This document shows positions 16,776 to 24,116 of a stretch of DNA of 25,910 nucleotides, in pieces (the first letter of the stretch is position 1; each line of letters begins with the position of its first letter). The notes below the pieces were generated by a model. It did no database searches, was not told where the DNA came from, and saw nothing but the letters and a program-made list of their open reading frames with translations. The position numbers and the translations under genes are program-made. The stretch is taken from contig CAZJWK010000027.1 in assembly GCA_964549595.1 (NCBI GenBank), forward strand, positions 1 through 25,910, read 5' to 3'. The DNA is from CAZQQN01 sp964549595. Its GTDB lineage: Bacteria; Bacteroidota; Bacteroidia; CAILMK01; CAYYUA01.

Positions 16776-17978
16776 TTAAGCAGTATGACCAATTTTTTTA
16801 AGGCGCCAGTTGTAATACAAAACACTGACTAAAAAACCTATGCCTAAACCCATCAGAATAAAACCCGCAATGATAAAACTTTGGCTAACGTCAAAATAAG
16901 AATACAATGGTTGAAAAATAATGGGTGAAAAAAATTGACCCAGGAAAAATGACATGGTTACCCCACCCATAATCCGGCCTCTCAAATGCTCAGGCGCTAA
17001 ATTTAATAAGCAAGTATTGGTATTGGGCATTAACATTCCCATGCCAAAACCACAAACCAAAAGCCCGAGAATAATTAATAAGTATATTTCCGAAAATGAA
17101 ATGACCAAAAATCCGGAACCCATTGCCAGAAAGATTAAAAAGTAAATAAAATTGTAGGTCGCCCTGGCTTTTATACGCGTATAAAACAAGGAAGTCGTAC
17201 CGCCTGACAATGTTGCACAAGCAATGGCCAAACCCACTTTGGTACTACTTACTTGCACCACATCTTCTAAGTAAAAAGGCAACTGCGTTGGTATCATGTA
17301 GAAACTGGCCATGAAGAAAAAAGCAATCCCATAAATGAAAGCCACAAACCCCTTAGGATAAGGATCATTTAGGTGTTCATAATCCGAATCTTCCTGTTCC
17401 TTCCCAACATCTGGCTCATAAAGGCTGAATAATACCAACGGTAAATAAAGCACGGGAATGCTAAACAACAAAAAAGGCATGCGCCATGAAAATTCTGCTA
17501 AAAACCCGCTTAAAGAAATAAAGACCACACCGCCATAGGCCATAAAAGAAGCTTGGTAACCCATAAATTTGTTTCTGTCTTCCCCCGCGAAATAATCACC
17601 GATAAGCGTTGTAACGGTAGTCATGATGCCGGCAACGGCTATTCCCACTAAAATACGGCCCATCAATATAAGGTAGATAGAATCCAGATAAGAACCTGAA
17701 GTCCCTCCCACAACAAATAAAACAATGGAAAAAACCAACAACCTTATCCTGCCGAAATGGTCCAGCACATAACCAGCCAGTGGTGAACCTATGCCTATAA
17801 AAAGGGCCGGAATGGTTAAAATTAACTTGGTTAGAATGTTGATGTAAGCAATGCCGTCAAAAGCTTCTCTAATTTTAGGCAATATCGGGGATATCGTAGC
17901 ACCTACCATTACCGTAAGAGTACTTGCCAGTAAAAGGGTCACCTTCAAGAGAAATAAGTGCGTTTTGCTGGAAGCCAT
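16776..17978 (-). CDS. Major facilitator superfamily transporter
   Basis: A 400-residue inner-membrane protein with about 12 hydrophobic segments in two halves of six, split by a charged loop at about residues 195-215 (EPDVGKEQEDSDYEHL). The MFS motif A is at about residues 69-80 (GYVLDHFGRIRL), and ILMGRILVGIAVAGIMTTVTTLIGDYF, split over two segments, fits helices 4 and 5 of drug or metabolite exporters of the DHA1/NarK-like kind. The second half has LRGRIMGGVTMSFFLGQFF, a common MFS pattern before helix 11. The substrate cannot be told. It lies 132 bases downstream of the M16-like lipoprotein gene on the same strand and may or may not belong to that transcript. Confidence 0.88.
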   Translation of the reverse strand: MASSKTHLFLLKVTLLLASTLTVMVGATISPILPKIREAFDGIAYINILTKLILTIPALFIGIGSPLAGYVLDHFGRIRLLVFSIVLFVVGGTSGSYLDSIYLILMGRILVGIAVAGIMTTVTTLIGDYFAGEDRNKFMGYQASFMAYGGVVFISLSGFLAEFSWRMPFLLFSIPVLYLPLVLFSLYEPDVGKEQEDSDYEHLNDPYPKGFVAFIYGIAFFFMASFYMIPTQLPFYLEDVVQVSSTKVGLAIACATLSGGTTSLFYTRIKARATYNFIYFLIFLAMGSGFLVISFSEIYLLIILGLLVCGFGMGMLMPNTNTCLLNLAPEHLRGRIMGGVTMSFFLGQFFSPIIFQPLYSYFDVSQSFIIAGFILMGLGIGFLVSVLYYNWRLKKIGHTA

Positions 17979-18110
17979 TGATTTATTTCCGGGTTTTAAT
18001 CATTGAAAAACGGCGGGTACAATCTTGCATACAAAGCCAATGGCAAAAAGGTTTACCCAATAACAGCCACGCTAAGGTATCCAGAAAGAGGCCAATTGTG
18101 CTGATGGGTT

Positions 18111-19469
18111 TTAAAAGGGTTGCAGGAACTTATCTTCTTCCACAGCAGAGCGTTCACCAAGGTAAAACCATTGGATACCGTTGAGGTAACGATTAAAAAC
18201 CCGATTTATGGTTTCGACACGGAGCGATTTGATCCATTTTTCCATAACCTCTGAATTCACCCAGGAATGGAGCATTTCTGCCTTTCCCAGGTGATAAGCT
18301 TGTTTTTTGGTGGTTTCCCTTTCCAGAAAATATTCGGTTAAAAACCGTTTTTTCTTAAATACCAGTTTTACAGAATCAAATCCATTTCTTTTTGTTTCCT
18401 CAATGGTTTTGATGAAAGCATCAGCCAGGTCAGAGGGGTTTTCAGATTTTCCGGTAAAAAACCCTACCGGTTTACTCAAAGGTAAAACCCCGAGCTTTAA
18501 GGCCCCTTCCCGGACCGCGCCTTTTTTCGTCCTTTCTTTCAGTTTTGTTTTTAGCATGCTTAAAGCAAAGCGCATGGCAAGGTTTTCTTTGGTACCTGCG
18601 GGCGGTACGCTGAAAAAGCCCCGAAGGTGATTGGCCTCAACATCTTTGTCAAAATACCCTATGCTGGATTGATTGATTTCAAGCAAAGTATCTGCGGGGT
18701 ATTTAAACGCTTTTTCCGGCAATCCCCTCAAAAGACCTTTCAATTTATTGGTCAAAGCAAATGAATCCAGATTTCCTGAGGACACGGTCATAGCCCTGTT
18801 ACTTGTCATCATAGCCTTGAAATAAAGAAGAACGTCCCTCCTTTTTAATGCTTTGAGGCTTTCAGCCGTTCCCATGGGATGCTTGGAATAATCCCCGGAT
18901 TGAAATGCAAATGCCATTGCTTGGTCCGCAAGATATGATTCCGGCCTATTTGTACGCTTTTCAGCTTTTTTAATCAAATCTTTTTTAACCGCTTTAAAAA
19001 TTTTTCGGGGAAAATCCGGACGCTGAATCAATTTCCGGATCATTTTCCATGCTTTGGGCCAATTTTTCTCAGGAACCTGCACCTGAAGTACACTATAATC
19101 CCTTTGGGTTTTATAATCTAATTTAATCCCGGTTTTTTTTAGTTTATTTTCCCATTCCCGGGGCTTTGTTCCTTTGGGACCACTTTCAATAAGGGATTGA
19201 AGGGCTAAAGCTTCTATCCCTGCCATTTTTTTTGGATAATTGGCTACCCCACCTTTTACAAACACATTAAAGCTGATCAAATCCCCACTGAGGGGTTTTA
19301 ATAAATGCTTTTGGCTATCTACCATCAAAACCTTGACGGATTTTGGCTTGGGTTGCTCAGGCTTTTCCGCTTCTTGAGCCTTTTGCGCATCCTGGGAGCA
19401 AGCCACCAAAACCCCGAGGCTTAAAAAAAGTAACTGATTGTTAAAAATGGCCTTTATTTTATCATGCAT
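18111..19469 (-). CDS. Lipoprotein with degenerate M16 (insulinase-type) fold
   Basis: A 452-residue lipoprotein (LVAC lipobox, Cys24, followed by a Lys/Glu/Pro-rich linker to about residue 45). The body has the shape of two M16 domains. FNVFVKGGVANYPKKMAGI stands where M16 proteins have 'hxxGsxxExxxxxGxAH', and KHPMGTAESLKALKRRDVLLYF is the M16 'HP.G..E.L..L...DL..FY' helix block. The inverted zinc site HxxEH is absent: the corresponding stretch reads ALALQSLIESG. The usual third-ligand region (VKKDLIKKAEKR) also lacks the Glu. It should therefore be catalytically dead. It starts 23 bases after the stop of the M16-OmpA gene, so the two are co-transcribed. M16 proteins commonly work as pairs with one inactive member; here neither looks active. 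Confidence 0.8.
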   Translation of the reverse strand: MHDKIKAIFNNQLLFLSLGVLVACSQDAQKAQEAEKPEQPKPKSVKVLMVDSQKHLLKPLSGDLISFNVFVKGGVANYPKKMAGIEALALQSLIESGPKGTKPREWENKLKKTGIKLDYKTQRDYSVLQVQVPEKNWPKAWKMIRKLIQRPDFPRKIFKAVKKDLIKKAEKRTNRPESYLADQAMAFAFQSGDYSKHPMGTAESLKALKRRDVLLYFKAMMTSNRAMTVSSGNLDSFALTNKLKGLLRGLPEKAFKYPADTLLEINQSSIGYFDKDVEANHLRGFFSVPPAGTKENLAMRFALSMLKTKLKERTKKGAVREGALKLGVLPLSKPVGFFTGKSENPSDLADAFIKTIEETKRNGFDSVKLVFKKKRFLTEYFLERETTKKQAYHLGKAEMLHSWVNSEVMEKWIKSLRVETINRVFNRYLNGIQWFYLGERSAVEEDKFLQPF

Positions 19470-19492
19470 GGAGCAATGGTTCTCATTTTCTA

Positions 19493-21286
19493 TTATTCAT
19501 TAGCCTTTTTTGGAAAGGTAATTTCAAACCTCGCACTTCGGTCCTTTTGCCGTTCTTCCTTATCAGCAGTTTTTTCTCTTTCGCCATGACCAATAATTTC
19601 AATTCGGTCAGCAGATACCCGATCCCATTTCACAATCAAATCCTTAGCGGACTTAGCCCTTTTACGGGATAATGCTTCATTATACCAACTTGGACCGGTG
19701 TAGTCCGTATAACCGTGAATGGTTAACTGGGCTTCAGGATTTAGCCGCATGATGTGTTCAATATCTTTTACCGTTGCTATATCGGCACTGTCAGAGATTT
19801 CTGCAGAATTTAAGGCATAGAGTGCAGCATATTTTTCAATGGGCTTGGTGTTTCTTGCCACTTCATTAACTTCCGATTTTTCCTTTTGCCTGGGTGAAAC
19901 CAAGGCGCCACGGGAATAGGAATTTTCAACCAAATAATTCTGGACAAAATCCTGGATATCCGAGAGGGTCACCGCTTTAATGCTATCGGCCAAAGTGGCA
20001 TAATAAGGTAAATCAGCGGATGCCCAGTAATAAGTAATGGTATGAACCTTTTGCGAAGTTTTTTCCCGCTTATAGATTAATTTATTGGTTAACTTTCGTT
20101 TGGCCTTTTCGAGCTGACCCCTGGAAAAATAACCCAAACTATCCCAAAGGTTTACTTGATGGGTTACTTGTTCAGCGACTTTCTTTATTTGATCAGATTT
20201 TGGCTTAAGCCGGATACCCAAACGCCCCACATGATGAAGGGGTTGATAAAAAAACGAAGCATTGTAGACTAAGCCACTGTCTATTAAATGTTGTTTGAAT
20301 TTTGTACGCTCCATGGAAAGCAATTCCTTGAATAAAATGGCTGTATAAGTGGGTTTAAGTTTGCCCCTGGTATCCGGACCATGAAAAGCAAAGGTTAAAC
20401 CGGGGGTATCCACTTTTTCGCTTTCCACTAAAAAGGATTGGTTGCGTTCAAGCGGGTCGAACTCAGGTACGGGATATTTTTCAAAGATGTTAAAGCCTGA
20501 GCTTTCCCAACTGCCGAAAATTTTTCTGATGGCCCTTAGCGTTTTCCGGGTTTTAACATCTCCTGCAACCACTAACAAGGCATTATTGGGATAAAAATAC
20601 CGCTCTCTAAGATGTTTTATTTCTTTTCGGGAAAATTGATTAAGGGTATTGCCTACACCTTTAATTTCCTTCCTGGAGGAATGTGGGCCCCAAAGCTCAT
20701 GCTTTAGTTTTTTTGAAAACTGGAATTCCGGTTTTTTCCTGATCTTTTTCAATGCTTGCAAAACCGCATTTTTTTCTTTTTCGATGGCCCCTTCGTACAA
20801 TTTCGGATGCCTTGTGCACGCATTGAGAAAATTCAGGCCATAAAACAAATCAGATTTATGAACCGTAAAATGAAAATGGGTCCTTTCCAACCCTGTTTGG
20901 GTATGAAGCTTTGTGCCCATTTGACGGGCCCTTTTTTGTACTGCTTTCTTAGAAGGATAATTCCGGTTGGCCTGGAAAAATAACTGCTCATAAAAATGAT
21001 TGAGCCCGTTCAAGGTGCTATCTTCGGTAATGGCACCACTTTTAAAAGCGATATCCAGGGTCACCAGCGGAACTGTGGTATCCCTCACAAGGAGTATATC
21101 CAAACCATTCTTGATTTCCGTAAAAGTAAAATGAGAAGGAAATGGGCCGGCATCTTTTTTCTCGGATGGTTGATTCAGAGAATCTGATGTATTGTTTTGG
21201 GAATTTTCTTCGGTAACCTGAGCCCTTAGGTTCCCGGTAATAAGCAGGATAGACAAAATTCCGGCAAAAATAAGGAATCTTCCCAT
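19493..21286 (-). CDS. Degenerate M16 peptidase fused to an OmpA-type peptidoglycan-binding domain
   Basis: A 597-residue exported protein: signal peptide 1-22 (ending LRA before Q), a low-complexity linker to about 48, an M16 body (about 50-460), then an OmpA/Pal-like domain (about 482-592). The zinc site has the sequence HFYEQ (His97, Glu100, Gln101) instead of HxxEH. Exactly 77 residues on, where pitrilysin has its third ligand Glu, there is Ala178 (in EKNAVLQAL). Two of three zinc ligands are thus lost. In the OmpA domain, IHGYTDYTG has Asp528 and LSRKRAKSA has Arg543, at the 15-residue spacing of the diaminopimelate-binding Asp/Arg pair of OmpA. The protein is therefore probably wall-bound. 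It is the first gene of an operon with the M16-like lipoprotein. This fusion is unusual to me. Confidence 0.85.
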   Translation of the reverse strand: MGRFLIFAGILSILLITGNLRAQVTEENSQNNTSDSLNQPSEKKDAGPFPSHFTFTEIKNGLDILLVRDTTVPLVTLDIAFKSGAITEDSTLNGLNHFYEQLFFQANRNYPSKKAVQKRARQMGTKLHTQTGLERTHFHFTVHKSDLFYGLNFLNACTRHPKLYEGAIEKEKNAVLQALKKIRKKPEFQFSKKLKHELWGPHSSRKEIKGVGNTLNQFSRKEIKHLRERYFYPNNALLVVAGDVKTRKTLRAIRKIFGSWESSGFNIFEKYPVPEFDPLERNQSFLVESEKVDTPGLTFAFHGPDTRGKLKPTYTAILFKELLSMERTKFKQHLIDSGLVYNASFFYQPLHHVGRLGIRLKPKSDQIKKVAEQVTHQVNLWDSLGYFSRGQLEKAKRKLTNKLIYKREKTSQKVHTITYYWASADLPYYATLADSIKAVTLSDIQDFVQNYLVENSYSRGALVSPRQKEKSEVNEVARNTKPIEKYAALYALNSAEISDSADIATVKDIEHIMRLNPEAQLTIHGYTDYTGPSWYNEALSRKRAKSAKDLIVKWDRVSADRIEIIGHGEREKTADKEERQKDRSARFEITFPKKANE

Positions 21287-21318
21287 TGAAGGCGATGTTT
21301 AGACATTAATTTCAAGCG

Positions 21319-21346
21319 CAAATATAAGGAAATTCTCAAAAGTCAA
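21319..21346 (-). promoter_or_regulatory. Promoter of the M16-OmpA operon
   Basis: On the minus strand TTG (21346-21344), 17 bases, then TATATTTG (21326-21319) fit the Bacteroidetes TTG-N17-23-TAnnTTTG promoter. The expected start of transcription is near 21312, giving a leader of about 26 bases. The TTG box lies inside the left copy of the 9-base target duplication of the MITE-like element. Confidence 0.6.
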
Positions 21347-21352
21347 GGATTT

Positions 21353-21619
21353 CTGGAGTTTCCCCAAAAAGTTAGTCGAAATTCAAGGATGGCTGGAAAA
21401 TTTCTTTTAGTGGTAGTTTTGGCTGGTCAGTTTACTCAGGTATGCCACGATTATCAGGGCAAGAAGTAACCCATGGAATAAAGAAACTCGTGGCACACCT
21501 AATTTTTTAAAGAAATTTACTGAAATTCTTAAAAAAAGGATTGCACCTTGTTGGTCTACAGAATCCCTGCCATTACTAATTATACAATTAGCCGAGGATG
21601 ATTTTTAAGGAAACTCCAG
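21353..21619. mobile_element. MITE-like element with terminal inverted repeats and 9-base target duplication
   Basis: The ends CTGGAGTTTCC (21353-21363) and GGAAACTCCAG (21609-21619) are perfect 11-base inverted repeats, extendable to 18 bases with two mismatches (AAAAA is shared at 14-18). The element is flanked on both sides, directly, by CAAGGATTT (21344-21352 and 21620-21628), a 9-base direct repeat as left by transposition. The 267 bases inside hold no transposase; a minus-strand stretch (about 21407-21610) is open but has no ATG. Inside is a further imperfect hairpin (21438-21500). The left part also carries a loose copy of the CAAGGAT..CTGG motif at 21384, so chance repetition is not fully excluded. 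The likely parent is an insertion sequence that makes 9-base duplications; I cannot name the family. Confidence 0.6.
21438..21500. repeat. Long-armed inverted repeat inside the MITE-like element
   Basis: AGGTATGCCACGA (21438-21450) and TCGTGGCACACCT (21488-21500) are complementary at 12 of 13 positions, with a 37-base spacer. A TTTTTT run follows soon after. It may be a folding element of the mobile unit or a weak terminator. Confidence 0.5.
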
Positions 21620-21651
21620 CAAGGATTTAGAAAAGGAATTCCCCTGTTTAG

Positions 21652-23304
21652 CTAACCCTTTTCCGACCTGATTCGCTGAAGGAGTTTGCGGGTTGATTGA
21701 TCATGATGAGCAAATTGTTCAGGGTTACGGATATCGTCCAATAATGTTTTTGCAAGGGCTTTTCCCAACTCTACGCCCCATTGATCAAAGCTGAAAATAT
21801 TCCAAATATAACCCTGGACAAAAGTTTTATGCTCATAAAGGGCAATGAGTTGACCAAGGGTATAAGGGGTTAACCGCTGGTAAAGTAGGGTGTTGGAAGG
21901 CCGGTTGCCCTCAAATGCTTTATAAGGCACTAACTGACGGATATTTTCCCATTCAAAACCTTTTTCCCTGAGTTCCTCCTGAACCGCTTTTCTGCTTTTT
22001 CCGGTCATCAAGGCTTCAGATTGGGCCAAACAATTCGCTAAAAGGATTTCATGGTTTTCGGCATAGGGATTCTGGTGGTTAATGGGGGCTAAGAAATCGC
22101 AAGGGATAAGGGGGGTTCCCTGGTGCAGCAATTGAAAAAAGGAGTGTTGGCCATTGGTACCGGGTTCCCCGAAAATAATCGGCTGGGTCGGATAATTGAC
22201 CCTTTGGCCTTCTCGGTCCACACTTTTTCCGTTGCTCTCCATCGTCAATTGCTGCAGGTGTTTGGGAAAGTTGGCCAAATATTCATCATAGGGTAACACC
22301 GCTTCAGCCCTTGCTCCAAAAAAGTTGTTGTACCAGATGCTTAACAAAGCCAATATAACGGGTAAGTTATTCGCAAAATCGGCTTCCCTGAAGTGCTTAT
22401 CCATGGCATAAGCCCCTTTCAGCAAGGATTCGAAATGATGATAGCCAAGGGTAGCTGCTATGGGTAACCCTATCGCAGACCAAAGGGAAAACCTACCCCC
22501 TACCCAGTCCCATAAAGGAAACACATTATGCTCAGCCATTCCGAATTGTTTTGCCTTTTCTTCGTTGGCTGAGACCGCAATAAAATGATGCTGGATTTCC
22601 TCTTCAGCATTGGCTTGCGCCAGAAACCACTCCCTTGCAATATGGGCATTGGTTAGGGTTTCCTGCGTGGTGAAGGATTTAGAGGCCACAATGAAGAGAG
22701 CCCTTTCAGGATCCACTTTTTTCAAGGTTTCATGGGCATCCGTCCCATCCACATTGGCAATGTAATGGACCTCCATATTGTGCTGCCAATAAGGTTTCAG
22801 GGCTGAAGTTACCATCTCGGGGCCCAGATGAGAGCCGCCAATGCCAATATTGACAATTTGCCGGATGGGTTTACCGGTGTAACCCAACCAATCACCATTG
22901 CTAATTTGATCACACAAATGTTTGATCCGGCTGTAAATTTCCCGGATTTCAGGCTTTACATCCTTTCCGTTTACCCACACGGATTCTTCAGACTGATCCC
23001 GCAAAGCGGTATGAAGCACAGCCCTGTTTTCGGTTTCATTAATGGGCTCACCGGAAAACATGGCTTCAATGCCCTTCTCCAGCTCCATCTCATTAGCCAA
23101 ATTTATGAGACTGGTAAAAGCAGCGTCATCAAGCCGGTTTTTGGAAAAATCCAAAAAAAGCTGATCAAATTCGCAAGAAAATTTTTCAGACCTGTCGGGA
23201 TCCTGGTCAAAAAGGGTTTTCATTTCCAGGTCCTTAACCCGTTGATAATCATTGTCCAGTTCACGCCAGGCCCTGTTATCCCGTGGATTTTTGCGTTTAA
23301 GCAT
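21652..23304 (-). CDS. pgi: Glucose-6-phosphate isomerase
   Basis: Pgi interconverts glucose-6-phosphate and fructose-6-phosphate in glycolysis and gluconeogenesis, in the cytosol. The 550-residue protein has the length of the E. coli-type enzyme (549). Motifs: NIGIGGSHLGPEMV (sugar-phosphate loop), ASKSFTTQETLTNA, WDWVGGRFSLWSAIGLP, FGEPGTNGQHSFFQLLHQGT at about 376-395, with the catalytic His and Glu region, and YEHKTFVQGYIWNIFSFDQW followed by GVELGK near the end, with the catalytic Lys. All are intact. It is transcribed alone; the MITE-like element lies 32 bases after its stop, and a small lipoprotein gene is 86 bases upstream on the same strand. Confidence 0.97.
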   Translation of the reverse strand: MLKRKNPRDNRAWRELDNDYQRVKDLEMKTLFDQDPDRSEKFSCEFDQLFLDFSKNRLDDAAFTSLINLANEMELEKGIEAMFSGEPINETENRAVLHTALRDQSEESVWVNGKDVKPEIREIYSRIKHLCDQISNGDWLGYTGKPIRQIVNIGIGGSHLGPEMVTSALKPYWQHNMEVHYIANVDGTDAHETLKKVDPERALFIVASKSFTTQETLTNAHIAREWFLAQANAEEEIQHHFIAVSANEEKAKQFGMAEHNVFPLWDWVGGRFSLWSAIGLPIAATLGYHHFESLLKGAYAMDKHFREADFANNLPVILALLSIWYNNFFGARAEAVLPYDEYLANFPKHLQQLTMESNGKSVDREGQRVNYPTQPIIFGEPGTNGQHSFFQLLHQGTPLIPCDFLAPINHQNPYAENHEILLANCLAQSEALMTGKSRKAVQEELREKGFEWENIRQLVPYKAFEGNRPSNTLLYQRLTPYTLGQLIALYEHKTFVQGYIWNIFSFDQWGVELGKALAKTLLDDIRNPEQFAHHDQSTRKLLQRIRSEKG

Positions 23305-23341
23305 TATTAAACCTTTTTTTAGGGTAAGTCCGGTAAGATTT

Positions 23342-23349
23342 CAAATTTA
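23342..23349 (-). promoter_or_regulatory. Possible pgi -7 element
   Basis: On the minus strand this reads TAAATTTG, a full match to TAnnTTTG, 37 bases before the pgi ATG. No clear TTG box is seen 17-23 bases upstream. Confidence 0.4.
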
Positions 23350-23390
23350 CAAAAGGAATGGCTCGTTAGGATTGGCCCTTGAGGAACTAT

Positions 23391-23750
23391 TTAATTGATC
23401 TTCCGCAAATGGATCCGGTTTTCATTGACATTAAGGCGAAAATGAAGTTTGCCCCCGTCTTGCTCTAACATGCTTACCTCACACTGGTTATCCGCTTTCC
23501 AATTAAGGTTGATGTTATCCGTGGAAAAGTCCTTGCTGTAGTATTGAAAAGATATGGTTTCATTAAACCGGTCATAAGCCTTGATATTAAGGGTGACTTC
23601 CCAGGGATCGGACTCAAAAAACCTTTTGCCGGTTATTTCTACGGTAATCTCGCTATCCGGTGAATGCTCGGTAATGGTCGTAACCTGCGGTTCACAGGAA
23701 GCCAGGAACAACAAAGCCATTACAGGAAAGGTGAGTTTAAGGAATCGCAT
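23391..23750 (-). CDS. Small lipoprotein, unknown function
   Basis: The ATG at 23750 gives a 119-residue protein whose signal MRFLKLTFPVMALLFLASC ends in a good lipobox (LASC). Four extra residues from 23762 would precede it in the longer frame. The mature part (about 100 residues) alternates short strands (SEITVEITGKRFF, WEVTLNIKAYD, GGKLHFRLNVNENRIHL) and is probably one beta-sandwich. One Cys besides the lipid Cys is present (NQCEVSM). I do not recognise a family. Just upstream on the minus strand TATCTTCG (about 23772-23779) could be a -7 box. It lies between pgi and the divergent tRNA gene. Confidence 0.65.
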   Translation of the reverse strand: MRFLKLTFPVMALLFLASCEPQVTTITEHSPDSEITVEITGKRFFESDPWEVTLNIKAYDRFNETISFQYYSKDFSTDNINLNWKADNQCEVSMLEQDGGKLHFRLNVNENRIHLRKIN

Positions 23751-23839
23751 AAAGGCTAACATTTAACCAAAGCGAAGATAAATAAAATTTTTCCCATCGA
23801 AAGGGTTTTGGTTAAGTGAGACTGAAATCCTGATTAGGC

Positions 23840-23871
23840 TTTGCGCAGGAAACCAACCATCCTTAATTTTG
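23840..23871 (+). promoter_or_regulatory. Strong promoter of tRNA-Ser
   Basis: TTTG at 23840-23843, 20 bases, then TAATTTTG at 23864-23871 is a textbook Bacteroidetes promoter (TTTG-N19-21-TAnnTTTG). The expected start point lies at about 23876, which is the first base of the tRNA. Confidence 0.8.
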
Positions 23872-23875
23872 CACC

Positions 23876-23964
23876 GGAGGCTTGGCAGAGTGGTCGATTG
23901 CGGCGGTCTTGAAAACCGCTGTCCGCCTGCCGGCGGACCGGGGGTTCGAATCCCTCAGCCTCCG
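23876..23964 (+). tRNA. tRNA-Ser (anticodon UGA)
   Basis: The acceptor arms GGAGGCT (23876-23882) and AGCCTCC (23957-23963) pair fully, with G as discriminator base at 23964. The anticodon arm is GCGGT-CTTGAAA-ACCGC, with TGA at the anticodon positions. The T arm is GGGGG-TTCGAAT-CCCTC. The long variable arm (GTCCGCC / GGCGGAC) is a seven-pair, GC-rich stem as expected for a class II serine tRNA. CCA is not encoded. The 89-base molecule reads UCA and related serine codons. Confidence 0.97.
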
Positions 23965-23968
23965 CTCT

Positions 23969-24000
23969 AAAGGGCTTGCATAGTTTGCAGGCCCTTTTTT
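23969..24000 (+). terminator. Terminator after tRNA-Ser
   Basis: AAAGGGCTTGCA (23969-23980) pairs with TGCAGGCCCTTT (23986-23997), with one G-T pair and a five-base loop, and runs into a T tract. It lies four bases after the tRNA end. Confidence 0.9.
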
Positions 24001-24084
24001 AATGGCTTTCTTCAGGCTATATCCTGGCATTATTCAGCTTTCCAAACGCTTCCTAAAGGGTAAGTAATACTATTTCCTTTTTAA

Positions 24085-24092
24085 TAGATTTG
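24085..24092 (+). promoter_or_regulatory. Probable holA -7 element
   Basis: TAGATTTG fully matches TAnnTTTG and is 24 bases before the chosen ATG, which favours the ATG at 24117 over the TTG at 24090, since that TTG lies within the box. No clear TTG box is seen upstream. Confidence 0.5.
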
Positions 24093-24116
24093 CAGGAATC
24101 CATCGGAACTTATTTT

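Noticed and set aside
18000..18060. Possible TTG-N18-TGGCTTTG promoter for the MFS gene on the minus strand
   Set aside because: The -7 box has a mismatch at a key position and the leader would be long, so it was not strong enough to list.
21407..21610. Minus-strand open stretch in the mobile element with a hydrophobic end (LLLALIIVAYLSKL)
   Set aside because: There is no ATG, a stop bounds it, and it is confined to the MITE-like element. It could be a remnant of the parent element but is too short to call.
22828..23310. Antisense open frame of 160 codons inside pgi
   Set aside because: It is long, but it mirrors the conserved pgi coding sequence and shows no domain pattern.
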